NCBI RefSeq assembly: GCF_000732615.1
Contig: NZ_JPGL01000048.1
Span: 1 to 64,000 of the forward strand
Direction: 5' to 3'
DNA: 64,000 nucleotides
Origin: Burkholderia paludis
GTDB taxonomy: Bacteria > Pseudomonadota > Gammaproteobacteria > Burkholderiales > Burkholderiaceae
Shown here: positions 36,096 through 44,633 of the stretch, piece by piece
How positions within the stretch are numbered: the first letter of the stretch is position 1
Layout: each line of letters opens with the position of its first letter
Notes under the pieces: generated by a model
The model's database searches: none
Told to the model about the DNA's origin: nothing
Seen by the model: only the letters and a program-made list of their open reading frames with translations
Program-made: the position numbers and the translations under genes

Positions 36096-36345
36096 TGGAG
36101 TTGACCCTGCAATCCCCGACACGGCGTCACACTGAGGTTGCTGAGTCCATCGAGCGCCGGAACTCGCGAGGCGAGCGGTATTTCAGCGCGCTATGGGGAT
36201 GCTTCTCGTTGTAATGCTCGAACGCAATGGCCAGGTTGCTTGCAGCGGTCGCTGCATTCGGCTTCGGCATGAAGGCGACATAGTCGCGCGTCATGGTTTT
36301 CACGAAGCTCTCGGCCATGCCGTTACTTTGCGGGCTACACACTGG
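36096..36345 (-). mobile_element. IS3-family transposase OrfB tail (fragment)
   Basis: The leftward frame encodes only the C-terminal ~75 residues of an IS2-like OrfB: CSPQSNGMAESFVKTMTRDY, then FEHYNEKHPHSALKYRSPREF. The right-end terminal repeat probably lies near 36096-36122. Everything upstream in the transposase is missing and is replaced by an Rhs core fragment, so it is a relic. Confidence 0.8.
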
Positions 36346-36419
36346 CGTGGTCAATGGCTTTTTTACCAATAAACCGGCCGCTGTTCGGATCGTAGTACCT
36401 GCGCCAGTTGTAGTGCAGG
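36346..36419 (-). pseudogene. Fragment of an Rhs/YD-repeat toxin core
   Basis: Reading leftward, the bases encode SGLHYNWRRYYDPNSGRFIGKK, the end of the Rhs core that immediately precedes the variable toxin tip. The codon before it is TAG and about 15 codons after it the frame stops inside the IS3 fragment, so nothing functional remains. Rhs C-terminal modules move as core-fragment/tip/immunity cassettes, which explains a short orphan piece here. Confidence 0.65.
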
Positions 36420-36597
36420 CCCGACTATGTGTCAGCTCCCTCAGACCAACATCACGAAGCTCAACGCCCTCGACGCAGAACGTAACCGTCGTCGTAACCG
36501 CATCGCGCCTCTGCCTAGTCCGTGGTGCGCCTTTGGCAGTAAGGCGTTGCGAAATTTCCATAAGGTCGAAGTGCACAACCATCGAACCAAGTCGTAC

Positions 36598-36876
36598 TTA
36601 TGGGGCCAGTCCATCCTCAACGATCCTTTGTGCCGCAGCCTCCATATGTGTCCTTGAAACACTCTCGACGATCACGACGCCTGTCATATAAAAGAATCCG
36701 TTGTTACGGACATCATCCGCCGCATCCTGAGCGAACCTGGTCATATCGTAAAAATTCAGTTGTACATCGCCCCCCTCTAATGTGACGAGAACACCTTCTA
36801 GAAATCCCTTTTTTTCATGTTCAAATTCTGCGAGCTCGTCGTACCAGTTGGGGTACTTGATTTCGAATTTTTGCAT
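36598..36876 (-). CDS. Orphan small protein, possible polymorphic-toxin immunity protein
   Basis: 92 aa from the ATG at 36876: starts MQKFEIKYPNWYDELAEFEH, acidic, single compact domain ending IVEDGLAP. Base composition is low in GC like the surrounding island. The frame is also open leftward from the adjoining IS remnant, but the internal ATG gives a self-contained protein. I do not recognise a family. Its size, acidity and position just upstream of an Rhs core fragment on the same strand fit an immunity protein left from an Rhs cassette array; this is inference from context. Confidence 0.55.
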   Translation of the reverse strand: MQKFEIKYPNWYDELAEFEHEKKGFLEGVLVTLEGGDVQLNFYDMTRFAQDAADDVRNNGFFYMTGVVIVESVSRTHMEAAAQRIVEDGLAP

Positions 36877-36910
36877 TTTCAATACCTCACTTTGTCTTGA
36901 TCTTCCCCAG

Positions 36911-37662
36911 TGTAGTGGCCAACTCATTCCGGACACTGCGTTAAGTTTTTCTTCCGCGACAGCCGGTGCGAGTCCGTCATTGAACTGATGCGGCCGTATC
37001 CAGTTGTACCGCTGCATCAGGTAGTGACTGATATCCCGGTGTGCTTCTTGTGTCGACATGTAACCCACCGACGGCAGCCATTCCGTTTTCAAGCTGCGGA
37101 ACAGCCGTTCCATCGGGGAATTGTCCCAGAAATTTCCACGACGGCTCATTCTCTGCTTTATCCGATAGCGCCACTGCCTCTGACGGAATTTCCGGTTTGC
37201 ATATTGTCCGCCCATGATCCGAATGGAACAGCAATCCTCGCGTACAGCGCAGACCAACTCGACAGATTCGTCTTCGAAAACCTGATCGATTACTTCGTAC
37301 GTTCAATCCCTTCCGACATCAAGAGCCCAGTAGCTTTTTTTAAAATGGCCTTCTCACGCTCGAGGCGTTCGATGCGCGCCTCGAGTTCCTTAATGCGTTG
37401 TTGATCCGGCGTGATTGCCTTGCCCTGCGGCGTGACACCCTGACGTTCCATTTGAAACTGATGCACCCAGCGGCGCAGCACCGTCTCGCCGACGCCGACC
37501 GAGCAGCTCGCCTCCACATGGCTATAGCCCTGGTCGACCACCAGGCTCGCGGCTTGCCGTTTGAACTCTGGGGAAAACGTCCGTCGTTGCTTGGTCATCA
37601 GACACCTCTTCATGGCGAGCATTCTCGCCTGAATCAGTGTCCGGTTTCATTAGACCACTACA
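36911..37662 (-). mobile_element. IS3-family element with internal deletion and frameshift
   Basis: Ends are bounded by TGTAGTGG...CCGGACACTG (36911-36938) and its inverted match ending at 37662. At 752 bp it is far shorter than the ~1.2 kb normal for the group. OrfA is intact, but the middle of OrfB is gone and the remainder is split between frames: LLFHSDHG in one, GGQYANRKFRQRQWRYRIKQ and GNFWDNSPMERLFRSLKTEW in another. No matching target duplication is seen at the two ends, consistent with later rearrangement. Confidence 0.8.
37290..37622 (-). CDS. IS3-family OrfA (transposase HTH subunit)
   Basis: 110 aa including a likely non-native first few residues; the core begins MTKQRRTFSPEFKRQAASLV, with the HTH (YSHVEASCSVGVGETVLRRW) and a C-terminal leucine-zipper-like coil (IKELEARIERLEREKAILKKA). 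It appears intact, but OrfB following it is deleted, so it cannot mobilise this copy. OrfA alone can repress transposition of related elements. Confidence 0.85.
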   Translation of the reverse strand: MLAMKRCLMTKQRRTFSPEFKRQAASLVVDQGYSHVEASCSVGVGETVLRRWVHQFQMERQGVTPQGKAITPDQQRIKELEARIERLEREKAILKKATGLLMSEGIERTK

Positions 37663-37809
37663 GACCATCCCGGCCCATACAAGCACTGGGCGGCGCTGTG
37701 CCTGAATCATATCGTCGACGTTGCGTCCGTAGATGAACCATCGATCGGGGTGTCGATTGCACAAGCAGGCGAGAACATCGGTCGCGGCAGTTTCAACGTA
37801 CCCGTCCAA
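37663..37809 (-). pseudogene. Truncated gene of unknown function cut by the IS remnant
   Basis: About 49 codons in a leftward frame starting at a TTG at 37809 (reads DGYVETAATDVLACLCNRHPD, then RWFIYGRNVDDMIQAQ) look like genuine protein and run straight into the IS end at 37662. No continuation is found on the other side of the IS (below 36911). Family not recognised. Confidence 0.3.
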
Positions 37810-37910
37810 CGTCGCTGATTACGACCTGCCACACGGCGCGCGAAACCGCACATCCGACACAACCCGGTGCGGCCCGCCAGACACCCGCCTGCCGCACCGC
37901 GCGCTCACGC

Positions 37911-39176
37911 TCACACTTCCTGCGCACTCCGCAACACCGCCCGCAACAGCACATCGGCCCCCGCCTCCGCCCATTCGGGCGTGATCGCTTCGGCCTCGTT
38001 GTGGCTCAGCCCGTCGACGCACGGCACGAAGATCATCCCCGTCGGCGCGACGCGCGCCACGTAGCACGCGTCGTGCCCCGCCCCGGACACGATATCCATG
38101 TGCGGCAGCCCGAGCGCCCGGGCCGCGTCGCGCACCGTGTCGATGCAGTTCGGCGCGAACGGCACCGGCGCATACGTGAAGATCTGCTCGATCTGCACGC
38201 CGAGACCGGTTTCGTCGGCCACGCGCGCAAGTTCGGCCCGCAGCACGGCGTCCAGTTCGTCGAGCACCGCGTCGTCGGGATGCCGGAACTCGACCGTGAA
38301 GAAGCAGCCGCCCGGCACCGTGTTGCGCGAGTTCGGCCGCGCCTCGATCATCCCGACCGTCGCGCGCGCGTCCGGCGCGTAACGGCGGCCGAGCACCTCG
38401 ACGAACGAAATCATGCGCGCCGCGCCGACCAGCGCATCGCGGCGGAATGCCATCGGCGTCGTGCCCGCGTGGGCGTCGACGCCGGTGAGCGTCACCTCGT
38501 ACCAGCGCTGCCCCTGCCCGGCCGTCACGACGCCGATCGTCTTGCCGGCCCGCTCCAGAATCGCGCCCTGTTCGATATGCAGTTCGTACGCCGCGTGCAC
38601 CGGATAACCGCCGACGGGCTCGGCGCCCGCATAGCCGATCCGCGCGAGTTCCTCGCCGATCGTCCTGCCCGCGCCGTCGGTGCGCGACAGCCCGTATTCG
38701 AGCGTATAGACACCCGAGAACACGCCGGCCGACACCATCGCCGGCGCGAAGCGCGAGCCCTCCTCGTTGGTCCAGATCACGACGTCGATCGGGCGCTCGG
38801 TCTCGATGCCCGCATCGTTCAGCGCCCGCACGACCTCGAGCCCGCCGAGCACGCCGTAGATGCCGTCGTAACGGCCGCCGGTCGGCTGGGAATCGGCGTG
38901 CGAGCCGGTCATCACCGGCGCGGCGGCGGGATCGCGGCCCGCGCGGCGCGCGAACACGTTGCCCATCCGGTCCACGCGCACCGTGCAGCCGGCGTCGCGC
39001 GCCCACTGCACGAACAGGTCGCGCGACTCGCGATCGAGATCGGTCAGCGCGAGACGGCACACGCCGCCCTTCGGCGTCGCGCCGATCTGCGCCATCCGTT
39101 CGAGCGACGCCCACAGACGGCGGCCGTCGACCCGCGGCACGCGCACGTTGTCCGCAATGGCGTTGTCGTCACGCAT
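37911..39176 (-). CDS. Zn-dependent N-carbamoyl-L-amino acid amidohydrolase (M20 family, AtcC/HyuC-like)
   Basis: 421-aa dimetal hydrolase of the hydantoinase/carbamoylase group. Metal ligands are visible in order: the His and Asp of TGSHADSQPTGGRYDG, EE in WTNEEGSRF, the His of LHIEQG and the His of LSHNEAE. The start at 39176 overlaps the upstream gene by 8 bp. Beside an ATC hydrolase, the expected reaction is cleavage of N-carbamoyl-L-cysteine to L-cysteine, CO2 and ammonia, as in Pseudomonas AtcC. Last gene of the operon, directly next to the IS debris. Confidence 0.88.
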   Translation of the reverse strand: MRDDNAIADNVRVPRVDGRRLWASLERMAQIGATPKGGVCRLALTDLDRESRDLFVQWARDAGCTVRVDRMGNVFARRAGRDPAAAPVMTGSHADSQPTGGRYDGIYGVLGGLEVVRALNDAGIETERPIDVVIWTNEEGSRFAPAMVSAGVFSGVYTLEYGLSRTDGAGRTIGEELARIGYAGAEPVGGYPVHAAYELHIEQGAILERAGKTIGVVTAGQGQRWYEVTLTGVDAHAGTTPMAFRRDALVGAARMISFVEVLGRRYAPDARATVGMIEARPNSRNTVPGGCFFTVEFRHPDDAVLDELDAVLRAELARVADETGLGVQIEQIFTYAPVPFAPNCIDTVRDAARALGLPHMDIVSGAGHDACYVARVAPTGMIFVPCVDGLSHNEAEAITPEWAEAGADVLLRAVLRSAQEV

Positions 39177-39693
39177 CGCCGTTCTCCGGTGCGGATTGCC
39201 GCGCGTAGCGGAAATCGCAGCGCTTGCCGCCCTGCATGATCGTGCTCGTGCGCGTGAGTGCGACGTCCGGCGCATAGCCCTGGATGAAATAGCTGTCGCG
39301 CGCGCAGCTCAGCAGATGCCCGATCTCGCCGAGCCCCATCGCGTGATACATCTCCGCGTAGCTGCAGCGACGCACGTCGTAGTCGTAATGCGCATCGTCC
39401 GCGCGGCGCACCTCGACGTCGAGCGCATCGTCCTTCTCCCACAGCACCTGCAGCGCGATGAACGACTTCACGCTGGCGCCTTCGGGTTCCTGCGCGGCGA
39501 ACGTGCGGCCCGCGTCGACGGCCGCGCCGCGCACGGCTTCCGCGATCACGGCCTGGGCGCGCTCGGCGCCGAATTCGCGTTTCATGATCTCGTAGATCGG
39601 CTTGATGATTTCCGCCTCGATGCGGCGCCGCGCGAGGATCCCGAGGCGGGTGTCCTCGGGCGCGGCGGCGGATGTCCGGGTAGCTTCGGTCAT
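39169..39693 (-). CDS. L-2-amino-thiazoline-4-carboxylic acid (ATC) hydrolase family protein
   Basis: 174 aa from the ATG at 39693. It has the family features: a helical N-terminus (RRRIEAEIIKPIYEIMKREFG) and a C-terminal region RCSYAEMYHAMGLGEIGHLLSC with conserved Cys residues, ending TIMQGGKRCDFRY. In Pseudomonas AtcB opens the thiazoline ring to N-carbamoyl-cysteine, substrate of the next enzyme. Paired with the carbamoylase and a periplasmic binding protein, the operon looks dedicated to scavenging ATC or a related heterocycle as sulphur or nitrogen source. Confidence 0.8.
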   Translation of the reverse strand: MTEATRTSAAAPEDTRLGILARRRIEAEIIKPIYEIMKREFGAERAQAVIAEAVRGAAVDAGRTFAAQEPEGASVKSFIALQVLWEKDDALDVEVRRADDAHYDYDVRRCSYAEMYHAMGLGEIGHLLSCARDSYFIQGYAPDVALTRTSTIMQGGKRCDFRYARQSAPENGDA

Positions 39694-39721
39694 GGGGAGA
39701 ATGTTGTCGTCGTTGTGTCGA

Positions 39722-40888
39722 TTATTTGGCCGTGGTGCGCGAGCCGCCGAGCACGTCGACGACGGTCCACTTGCCATCGCGCACCTGGTAGATCGTGAAG
39801 GCCGGGTCCTTCAGGTTGCCTTCGGCGTCGAACGCGATGCGCCCCGTCACGCCGGGCCGGTCGATCGCACGAACCGCCGCGACCAGCTTCGCCGGCTGCG
39901 TCGTGCCGGCCTTCTGCGCGGCGGCGATCAGCGTCGCGGCCGCATCGTAGGCGAACGGCGCATGCAGCTCGATCGGTGCGCGGTAGCGCGCCTGGTATTG
40001 CGTGTCGAACGCCTTGCCGCCCGGCATCCGGTCGAGCGGGAGGCCCGGTTCGAGCGCCGTCACGCCGTCGCCGTCCTTGCCCGCGAGCGACAGGAAAGTC
40101 TGGCTCACGAAGCCGCCCGCGCCGAGCAGCGGCGCATTCACGCCGAGCTGGCGCATCCGGCGCGCCATCGGCGCGGCCTGCGCATCGAGCCCGCCGAAGA
40201 ACACCAGATCCGCGCGCTTGCCCTTGATCGCGGTCAGCACGCCGCTGAAGTCGGTGGTCTTGTCGTTCACGTACTGGCGATCGACGATCGCGCCGCCGTT
40301 CGCCTGCACGCCCTTGATGAACTGGTCGGCCAGCCCCGCACCGAACGACGTGCGATCGTCGATCACCGCGATGCGCTTCGCCTTCAGCGTCTTCACCGCG
40401 TATGCGCCCGTGAAGTTGCCGCCCGCATCGTCGTGACCCATGATGCGGAAGGCCGTCGCATAGCCCTGCTGCGTGTATTGATGGCCGGTGGACGCCGGCG
40501 CGATCTGCGGAATGCCCGCATCGCGGTAGACGCGCGACGCCGGCACGCTGCAGCCGGTGTTCCAGTGGCCGACGACACCGATCACGTGCCGGTCGACGAG
40601 TTGCTGCGCGACCGCGACGGCCGTACGCGGATCGGACTGGTCGTCGGCCGCGACGAGCTTGTAGACGACCGGCTTGCCGCCGATCGTCGGATGCTTCGCG
40701 TTCGCGTCGTCGATCGCGAGTTGCGCGCCGTTCTGCAGATCCTTGCCGATCCGTGCGGACGGGCCGGTGAGCGGCGCGGCGAGACCGATCAGGATCGTCT
40801 GCGGCGCGGCTTGCGCGAACGCGGGAACGGAGGCAACCAGGGCGGCCGCCGAGAAGGCAAGGCTGGCGGGAAGAAATGCGATTTTCAT
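39722..40888 (-). CDS. Periplasmic substrate-binding protein of a branched-chain amino acid-type ABC importer
   Basis: 388 aa with a 25-residue signal peptide (ALVASVPAFAQA). The mature protein begins QTILIGLAAPLTGPSARIGKDL, the LivJ/LivK pattern, and contains VVGHWNTGCSVPASRVYRD, a typical ligand-cleft segment. Its ligand is probably the substrate of the two hydrolases downstream (28-bp gap). No permease or ATPase genes follow, so it must share a transporter elsewhere or its partners were lost when the island arrived. Confidence 0.88.
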   Translation of the reverse strand: MKIAFLPASLAFSAAALVASVPAFAQAAPQTILIGLAAPLTGPSARIGKDLQNGAQLAIDDANAKHPTIGGKPVVYKLVAADDQSDPRTAVAVAQQLVDRHVIGVVGHWNTGCSVPASRVYRDAGIPQIAPASTGHQYTQQGYATAFRIMGHDDAGGNFTGAYAVKTLKAKRIAVIDDRTSFGAGLADQFIKGVQANGGAIVDRQYVNDKTTDFSGVLTAIKGKRADLVFFGGLDAQAAPMARRMRQLGVNAPLLGAGGFVSQTFLSLAGKDGDGVTALEPGLPLDRMPGGKAFDTQYQARYRAPIELHAPFAYDAAATLIAAAQKAGTTQPAKLVAAVRAIDRPGVTGRIAFDAEGNLKDPAFTIYQVRDGKWTVVDVLGGSRTTAK

Positions 40889-40955
40889 GTGCGGGGATCT
40901 GTGAATCGGATCAAAACATGAAAAATATTAAATAGTGAGCCCTCAAACCCCAAAT

Positions 40956-40970
40956 ATCCAATTGTTGGAT
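40956..40970. promoter_or_regulatory. LysR-type operator candidate
   Basis: ATCCAA-TTG-TTGGAT, a perfect 6-bp inverted repeat with 3-bp centre, in the AT-rich 177-bp gap between the divergent binding-protein and LysR genes. LysR regulators bind dyads in such positions; the T-N11-A rule is met by the outer bases of the dyad. Confidence 0.45.
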
Positions 40971-41065
40971 GCTTATGCCGTTCCCGACACATTAACTCAC
41001 ATCCTTGTAAACACTAAATATTTTTATGTTGTCGCTTACCCTGACTTTTCTATAAAATTCGATAC

Positions 41066-41962
41066 ATGAAAAATATCGAACAATTGCCGCACGATCCGCC
41101 GCTGCGCGCGGTGCGTGCGTTCGAAGCTTTCGCGCGCCTCGGGTCGGTCACCGCGGCGGCGGGCGAGCTCGACATCACGCCGTCGGCGGTCAGCCATCAG
41201 CTGCAGCTGCTCGAGGCGTTCATCCAGACGCCGCTGACGGTGCGCGAGGGCCGGCTGCTCGCGCTCACCGACGAAGGGCGCGACTACTACCGCTCGATCA
41301 GCGCGGCGTTCTCGGTGCTGCGCAGCGCGACGCGCTTCGTGCGCGACCGTTCGTCGCTACGGCAGATCACCGTGAGCCTGATTCCGCTGCTCGGCATCGG
41401 CTGGTTCATTCCACGGCTGCATGCGTTCCTGGCCGACAACACCGACGTCGACGTGACGGTGCTGTACGCCCATCACCGCAACTACCGCAGCGACGCGTCC
41501 GACCTGTCGATCCGCTTCGGCACCGGCGACTGGCCCGGCTACAACTGCGAGCGGCTGCTGCCGGGCGCGATGGTGCCGATGTGCAGCCCGTCGTTCCTGC
41601 GGCGTCACGGGCCGTTCCGCACGCCGGCCGATCTCGCGCGCGCACCGCTCGTGCACGACGAGGATCGCAGCACGTGGGTCAACTGGCTGCAGGGCGCCGG
41701 CGTGCGGCACGTGTCGCATGCGGTGGGGCCGATGTTCGAGGACGGCCAGCTCACGCTGAGCGCCGCGCGTGCGGATCTCGGCGCGGCGCTGCTGCGCGCG
41801 CCGCTGGTCGAGCGCGAACTGGCGAACGGCGAACTCGTGAAGCTGTTCGATCACGCGCTCGACGACGGGCGCGATTACTATCTGTGCACGCGCGAGGACG
41901 CGGACCTGCCGGACGGCGCGCGGCGGCTGGCGGCATGGTTGAGGAAGATGGCGGGGATCTGA
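41066..41962 (+). CDS. LysR-family regulator (GcvA-like)
   Basis: 298 aa. It starts like GcvA: LPHDPPLRAVRAFEAFARLGSVTAAAGELDITPSAVSHQ is the winged HTH. The effector domain ends with the GcvA-type ADLGAALLRAPLVERELANGELV. It is divergent from the ATC utilisation operon across an AT-rich gap with a dyad, so it is very likely that operon's regulator. Confidence 0.9.
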   Translation: MKNIEQLPHDPPLRAVRAFEAFARLGSVTAAAGELDITPSAVSHQLQLLEAFIQTPLTVREGRLLALTDEGRDYYRSISAAFSVLRSATRFVRDRSSLRQITVSLIPLLGIGWFIPRLHAFLADNTDVDVTVLYAHHRNYRSDASDLSIRFGTGDWPGYNCERLLPGAMVPMCSPSFLRRHGPFRTPADLARAPLVHDEDRSTWVNWLQGAGVRHVSHAVGPMFEDGQLTLSAARADLGAALLRAPLVERELANGELVKLFDHALDDGRDYYLCTREDADLPDGARRLAAWLRKMAGI

Positions 41963-42158
41963 GCCGGGATGCGCGGCCGCCCCGCCCTGCGCCAGTACGC
42001 ACGTGTGCACGTGCGCACGCAAGGGCGGACCGGCCGCCGGGTCGCGGCGCGCAAGCCGCATCAGCCCGGCGCCGTCGACCGGTTCTCACGGCCGGTCCGG
42101 CGCGGCGTCACTCCCCCAGGACCATCGATCACGGGACATCCTTCGGATTGGAACGACC

Positions 42159-43106
42159 ATGGATCAGTTGAACGGAATCACGGTGTTCGTCCAGGTTGCC
42201 GAAGCGCGCAGCTACGTGGGCGCGGGCCAGCAACTCGGGCTGTCCGCGTCCGCGGTCGGCAAGAGCATCGCGCGGCTGGAGAAACGCCTCGGCGTCAAGC
42301 TCCTGCATCGCAGCACCCGCAGCATGAACCTGACCGCCGAAGGCGCGCTCTACCTGACGCGCTGCCGGCACATCCTCGCGGAAGCCGCGGCGGCGGAAAC
42401 CGAGCTGCTGCATGCGCTCGACGCGCCGCGCGGCAAGTTCCGGGTCAGCCTGCCGCTCGTGAGCGGGCTGATGGTGCCCGCCCTCACCGCGTTCATGCAG
42501 CGCTATCCGGAAATCGAGCTCGACGTGCACTTTTCCGACCGGCTCGTCGATCTGATCGACGAGGGCTTCGACGCGGCGGTGCGCACCGGCACGCTCGACG
42601 ATTCGCGGCTGATGTCGCGCCAGTTGGGGGAGTTTCGCCTGGTGCTGGTGGGAGCGCCCGGCTACTTCGCGCGCAAGGGCGTGCCGCAACGCCCCGCCGA
42701 CCTGCGCGGGCACGACTGCCTCCAGCACCGCTTCCCGACCACCGGCATGATCCAGAAGTGGCCGCTCAGCGACGACTCGCCCGATGCAAGCCTGCCGTTG
42801 CCGGCGCGGATGATCTGCAACAACGTCGAGACGCTGCTGCAGGTCGCGAAAGCCGGCCAGGGCATTGCGTGCCTGCCGGATTTCGCGGTCCGCGACGCGA
42901 TCGCCGCACACGAGCTGCAGATCGTACTCGACGCGTACACACGACATTCCAGCGCGTTCCGCGTGCTGTGGCCGTCCAGCAAGCATCCGTCGCCGAAGCT
43001 GCGCGCCTTCGTCGACTTCCTGCACGAGAACCTGTTCACGATGCAGACGCAGGCGCACGCAGCCCGCGCAGACGCCAACGCCGAACAGGTCACGCCGCTC
43101 GCCTGA
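42159..43106 (+). CDS. LysR-family transcriptional regulator
   Basis: 315 aa from the ATG at 42159. The HTH reads GITVFVQVAEARSYVGAGQQLGLSASAVGKSIARLEKRLG, followed by the KLLHRSTRSMNLTAEG wing. The effector-binding domain is of the common CrgA/DhcR-like class. Upstream in-frame sequence to 42003 is Arg-rich and unlikely to be coding. It converges on an MFS transporter gene, a frequent regulator-exporter pairing in Burkholderia. Confidence 0.9.
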   Translation: MDQLNGITVFVQVAEARSYVGAGQQLGLSASAVGKSIARLEKRLGVKLLHRSTRSMNLTAEGALYLTRCRHILAEAAAAETELLHALDAPRGKFRVSLPLVSGLMVPALTAFMQRYPEIELDVHFSDRLVDLIDEGFDAAVRTGTLDDSRLMSRQLGEFRLVLVGAPGYFARKGVPQRPADLRGHDCLQHRFPTTGMIQKWPLSDDSPDASLPLPARMICNNVETLLQVAKAGQGIACLPDFAVRDAIAAHELQIVLDAYTRHSSAFRVLWPSSKHPSPKLRAFVDFLHENLFTMQTQAHAARADANAEQVTPLA

Positions 43107-43149
43107 AGCCGTCCGCCCGCGACGATCCGGGCGCGGGCCCGGCGGCCGC

Positions 43150-44349
43150 TCACTCGGCCCGGTCCGCGCCGGCCTTGACGGACAGCGTCAGCAGGACGAT
43201 GGCAAGCACGGCGCCCGCCGCGCCGACCACCGGCGTAGCCGCCACACCGGCGCCGCCGCCCTTGACGACCAGGCTGCCGACCAGCGCGCCGCCGCCGATC
43301 CCGGCATTGAATGCACTGACGTTCATCGCGGACGCCAGATTCGGCGCACGCCCGGCGCGGGTGAGGATACGCATGATCAGCGCCGGCACGAACGCATACG
43401 ACGCGACGCCCCACAGGAACACGTACGCGACCACCGCCCATTTCGTCGCATAGACCAGGCCCAGCGACCCCATCACGCACGCGAGACACGCGAGGCTGAC
43501 GAAGGCCGTGCGCAGCGGCCATGTATCTGCATAGCGCGCGCCCGCCGCGTTTCCCGCGCTCAGGCCGGCCCCGAACACCAGCAGGACCCACGTGACGCTC
43601 GACGGCGAGAAGGCCGCCACGCTCTCCAGGATCGGCGCGATGTACGTAAAACCCACGAACGTGCTGCCGAAACCCACGATCATCGCCGCATAGGAAAGCA
43701 GCATCCTGCCGTCCCGGAACACGGCCACCTCGCTTGCGACCGACGTCACGTGCAGGTTCACGTCGTTCGGCAGCGTCTTCCAGAGCGCGAGCAGCGACAG
43801 GCCGCCCCAGCCCGCGATCGCCCAGAACGGCGCATGCCAGTCGGAAAACGCGTGGCCGAGGAAGAGGCCCAGCGGCACGCCGGCCACGTTGGCGAGCGTG
43901 ATGCCGGACAGCATCACGCCAACGGCCTGGGCCCGGCGGCGCTCGTCGACCAGATGGGCCGATACCACCACGCCGATCCCCATCGCCACGCCGTGCACCG
44001 CCGCCGCGACGCAACGCGACATCAGCAGCACGGCGTAGCTGCCGGACAGCGCCGAGACGACGTGCGCGAGCACGAAGATCGCCAGCAGGACCAGCAGCAG
44101 CGGCTTCTTCGGCACGCGCAGGGTCAGCGCCGTGAGCGTCGGCGCCGCAATCGCCACGCACCATGCGTAGGCGCTGACCAGCAATCCCGCGCTCGACAGC
44201 GGGACCGACAGGCTGCCGGCGATGTCCGGCAGCAGGCCGGTGACGATGGTTTCGGTGGTGCCGACGCCGAACGACGTCATGGCCATTGCAAGCAGCGCAA
44301 AACGGTTCGCGTCGGTTCGTTCCTGGTCGATGCGGGTTGAAATCGCCAC
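43150..44349 (-). CDS. MFS transporter of the AraJ/DHA1 drug or sugar efflux type
   Basis: 399 aa with 12 predicted helices. The N-terminal half has FALLAMAMTSFGVGTTETIV and VPLSSAGLLVSAYAWCVAI, typical of DHA1/arabinose-efflux permeases; a motif-A-like loop is weak. I prefer the GTG at 44349 (protein VAISTRIDQERTD...) because GGAGG lies about 9 bases upstream; an ATG at 44424 would add a 25-residue Arg-rich tail. Substrate unknown. Confidence 0.85.
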   Translation of the reverse strand: MAISTRIDQERTDANRFALLAMAMTSFGVGTTETIVTGLLPDIAGSLSVPLSSAGLLVSAYAWCVAIAAPTLTALTLRVPKKPLLLVLLAIFVLAHVVSALSGSYAVLLMSRCVAAAVHGVAMGIGVVVSAHLVDERRRAQAVGVMLSGITLANVAGVPLGLFLGHAFSDWHAPFWAIAGWGGLSLLALWKTLPNDVNLHVTSVASEVAVFRDGRMLLSYAAMIVGFGSTFVGFTYIAPILESVAAFSPSSVTWVLLVFGAGLSAGNAAGARYADTWPLRTAFVSLACLACVMGSLGLVYATKWAVVAYVFLWGVASYAFVPALIMRILTRAGRAPNLASAMNVSAFNAGIGGGALVGSLVVKGGGAGVAATPVVGAAGAVLAIVLLTLSVKAGADRAE

Positions 44350-44633
44350 GGCGGGCGCCCTCCATACGTTGACGTGGGGTTGGCCGCCGCGCCGCGGCGA
44401 CCGATGACACGCCAGCGTACGCATTTCAGGCCCGCCGAAACATCGTGGGCGGTTCGCTTCTTCCCGGAAAAACCTTCCGGAATGCCGTGCCCCGCCCCGC
44501 CTCCATCAATCAAGGGCCGGAAGCGGATAGAAATTCCCGATCCCTCGGATTGAAACAAGCAATTTCACAAGATCAGGGTGAACCCGGATACTGGCAACAC
44601 TCCACTCACCCCTGACGCAAAGGAACACACCAG

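Noticed and set aside
36427..36657. + strand frame of 76 codons in the island
   Set aside because: It overlaps the more convincing 92-aa minus-strand gene and the Rhs fragment and shows no features.
44520..44633. OxyR binding site and promoter for ahpC
   Set aside because: GATAG and TTGAAA elements can be picked out, but no spacing matches an OxyR motif or a complete sigma-70 promoter well enough.
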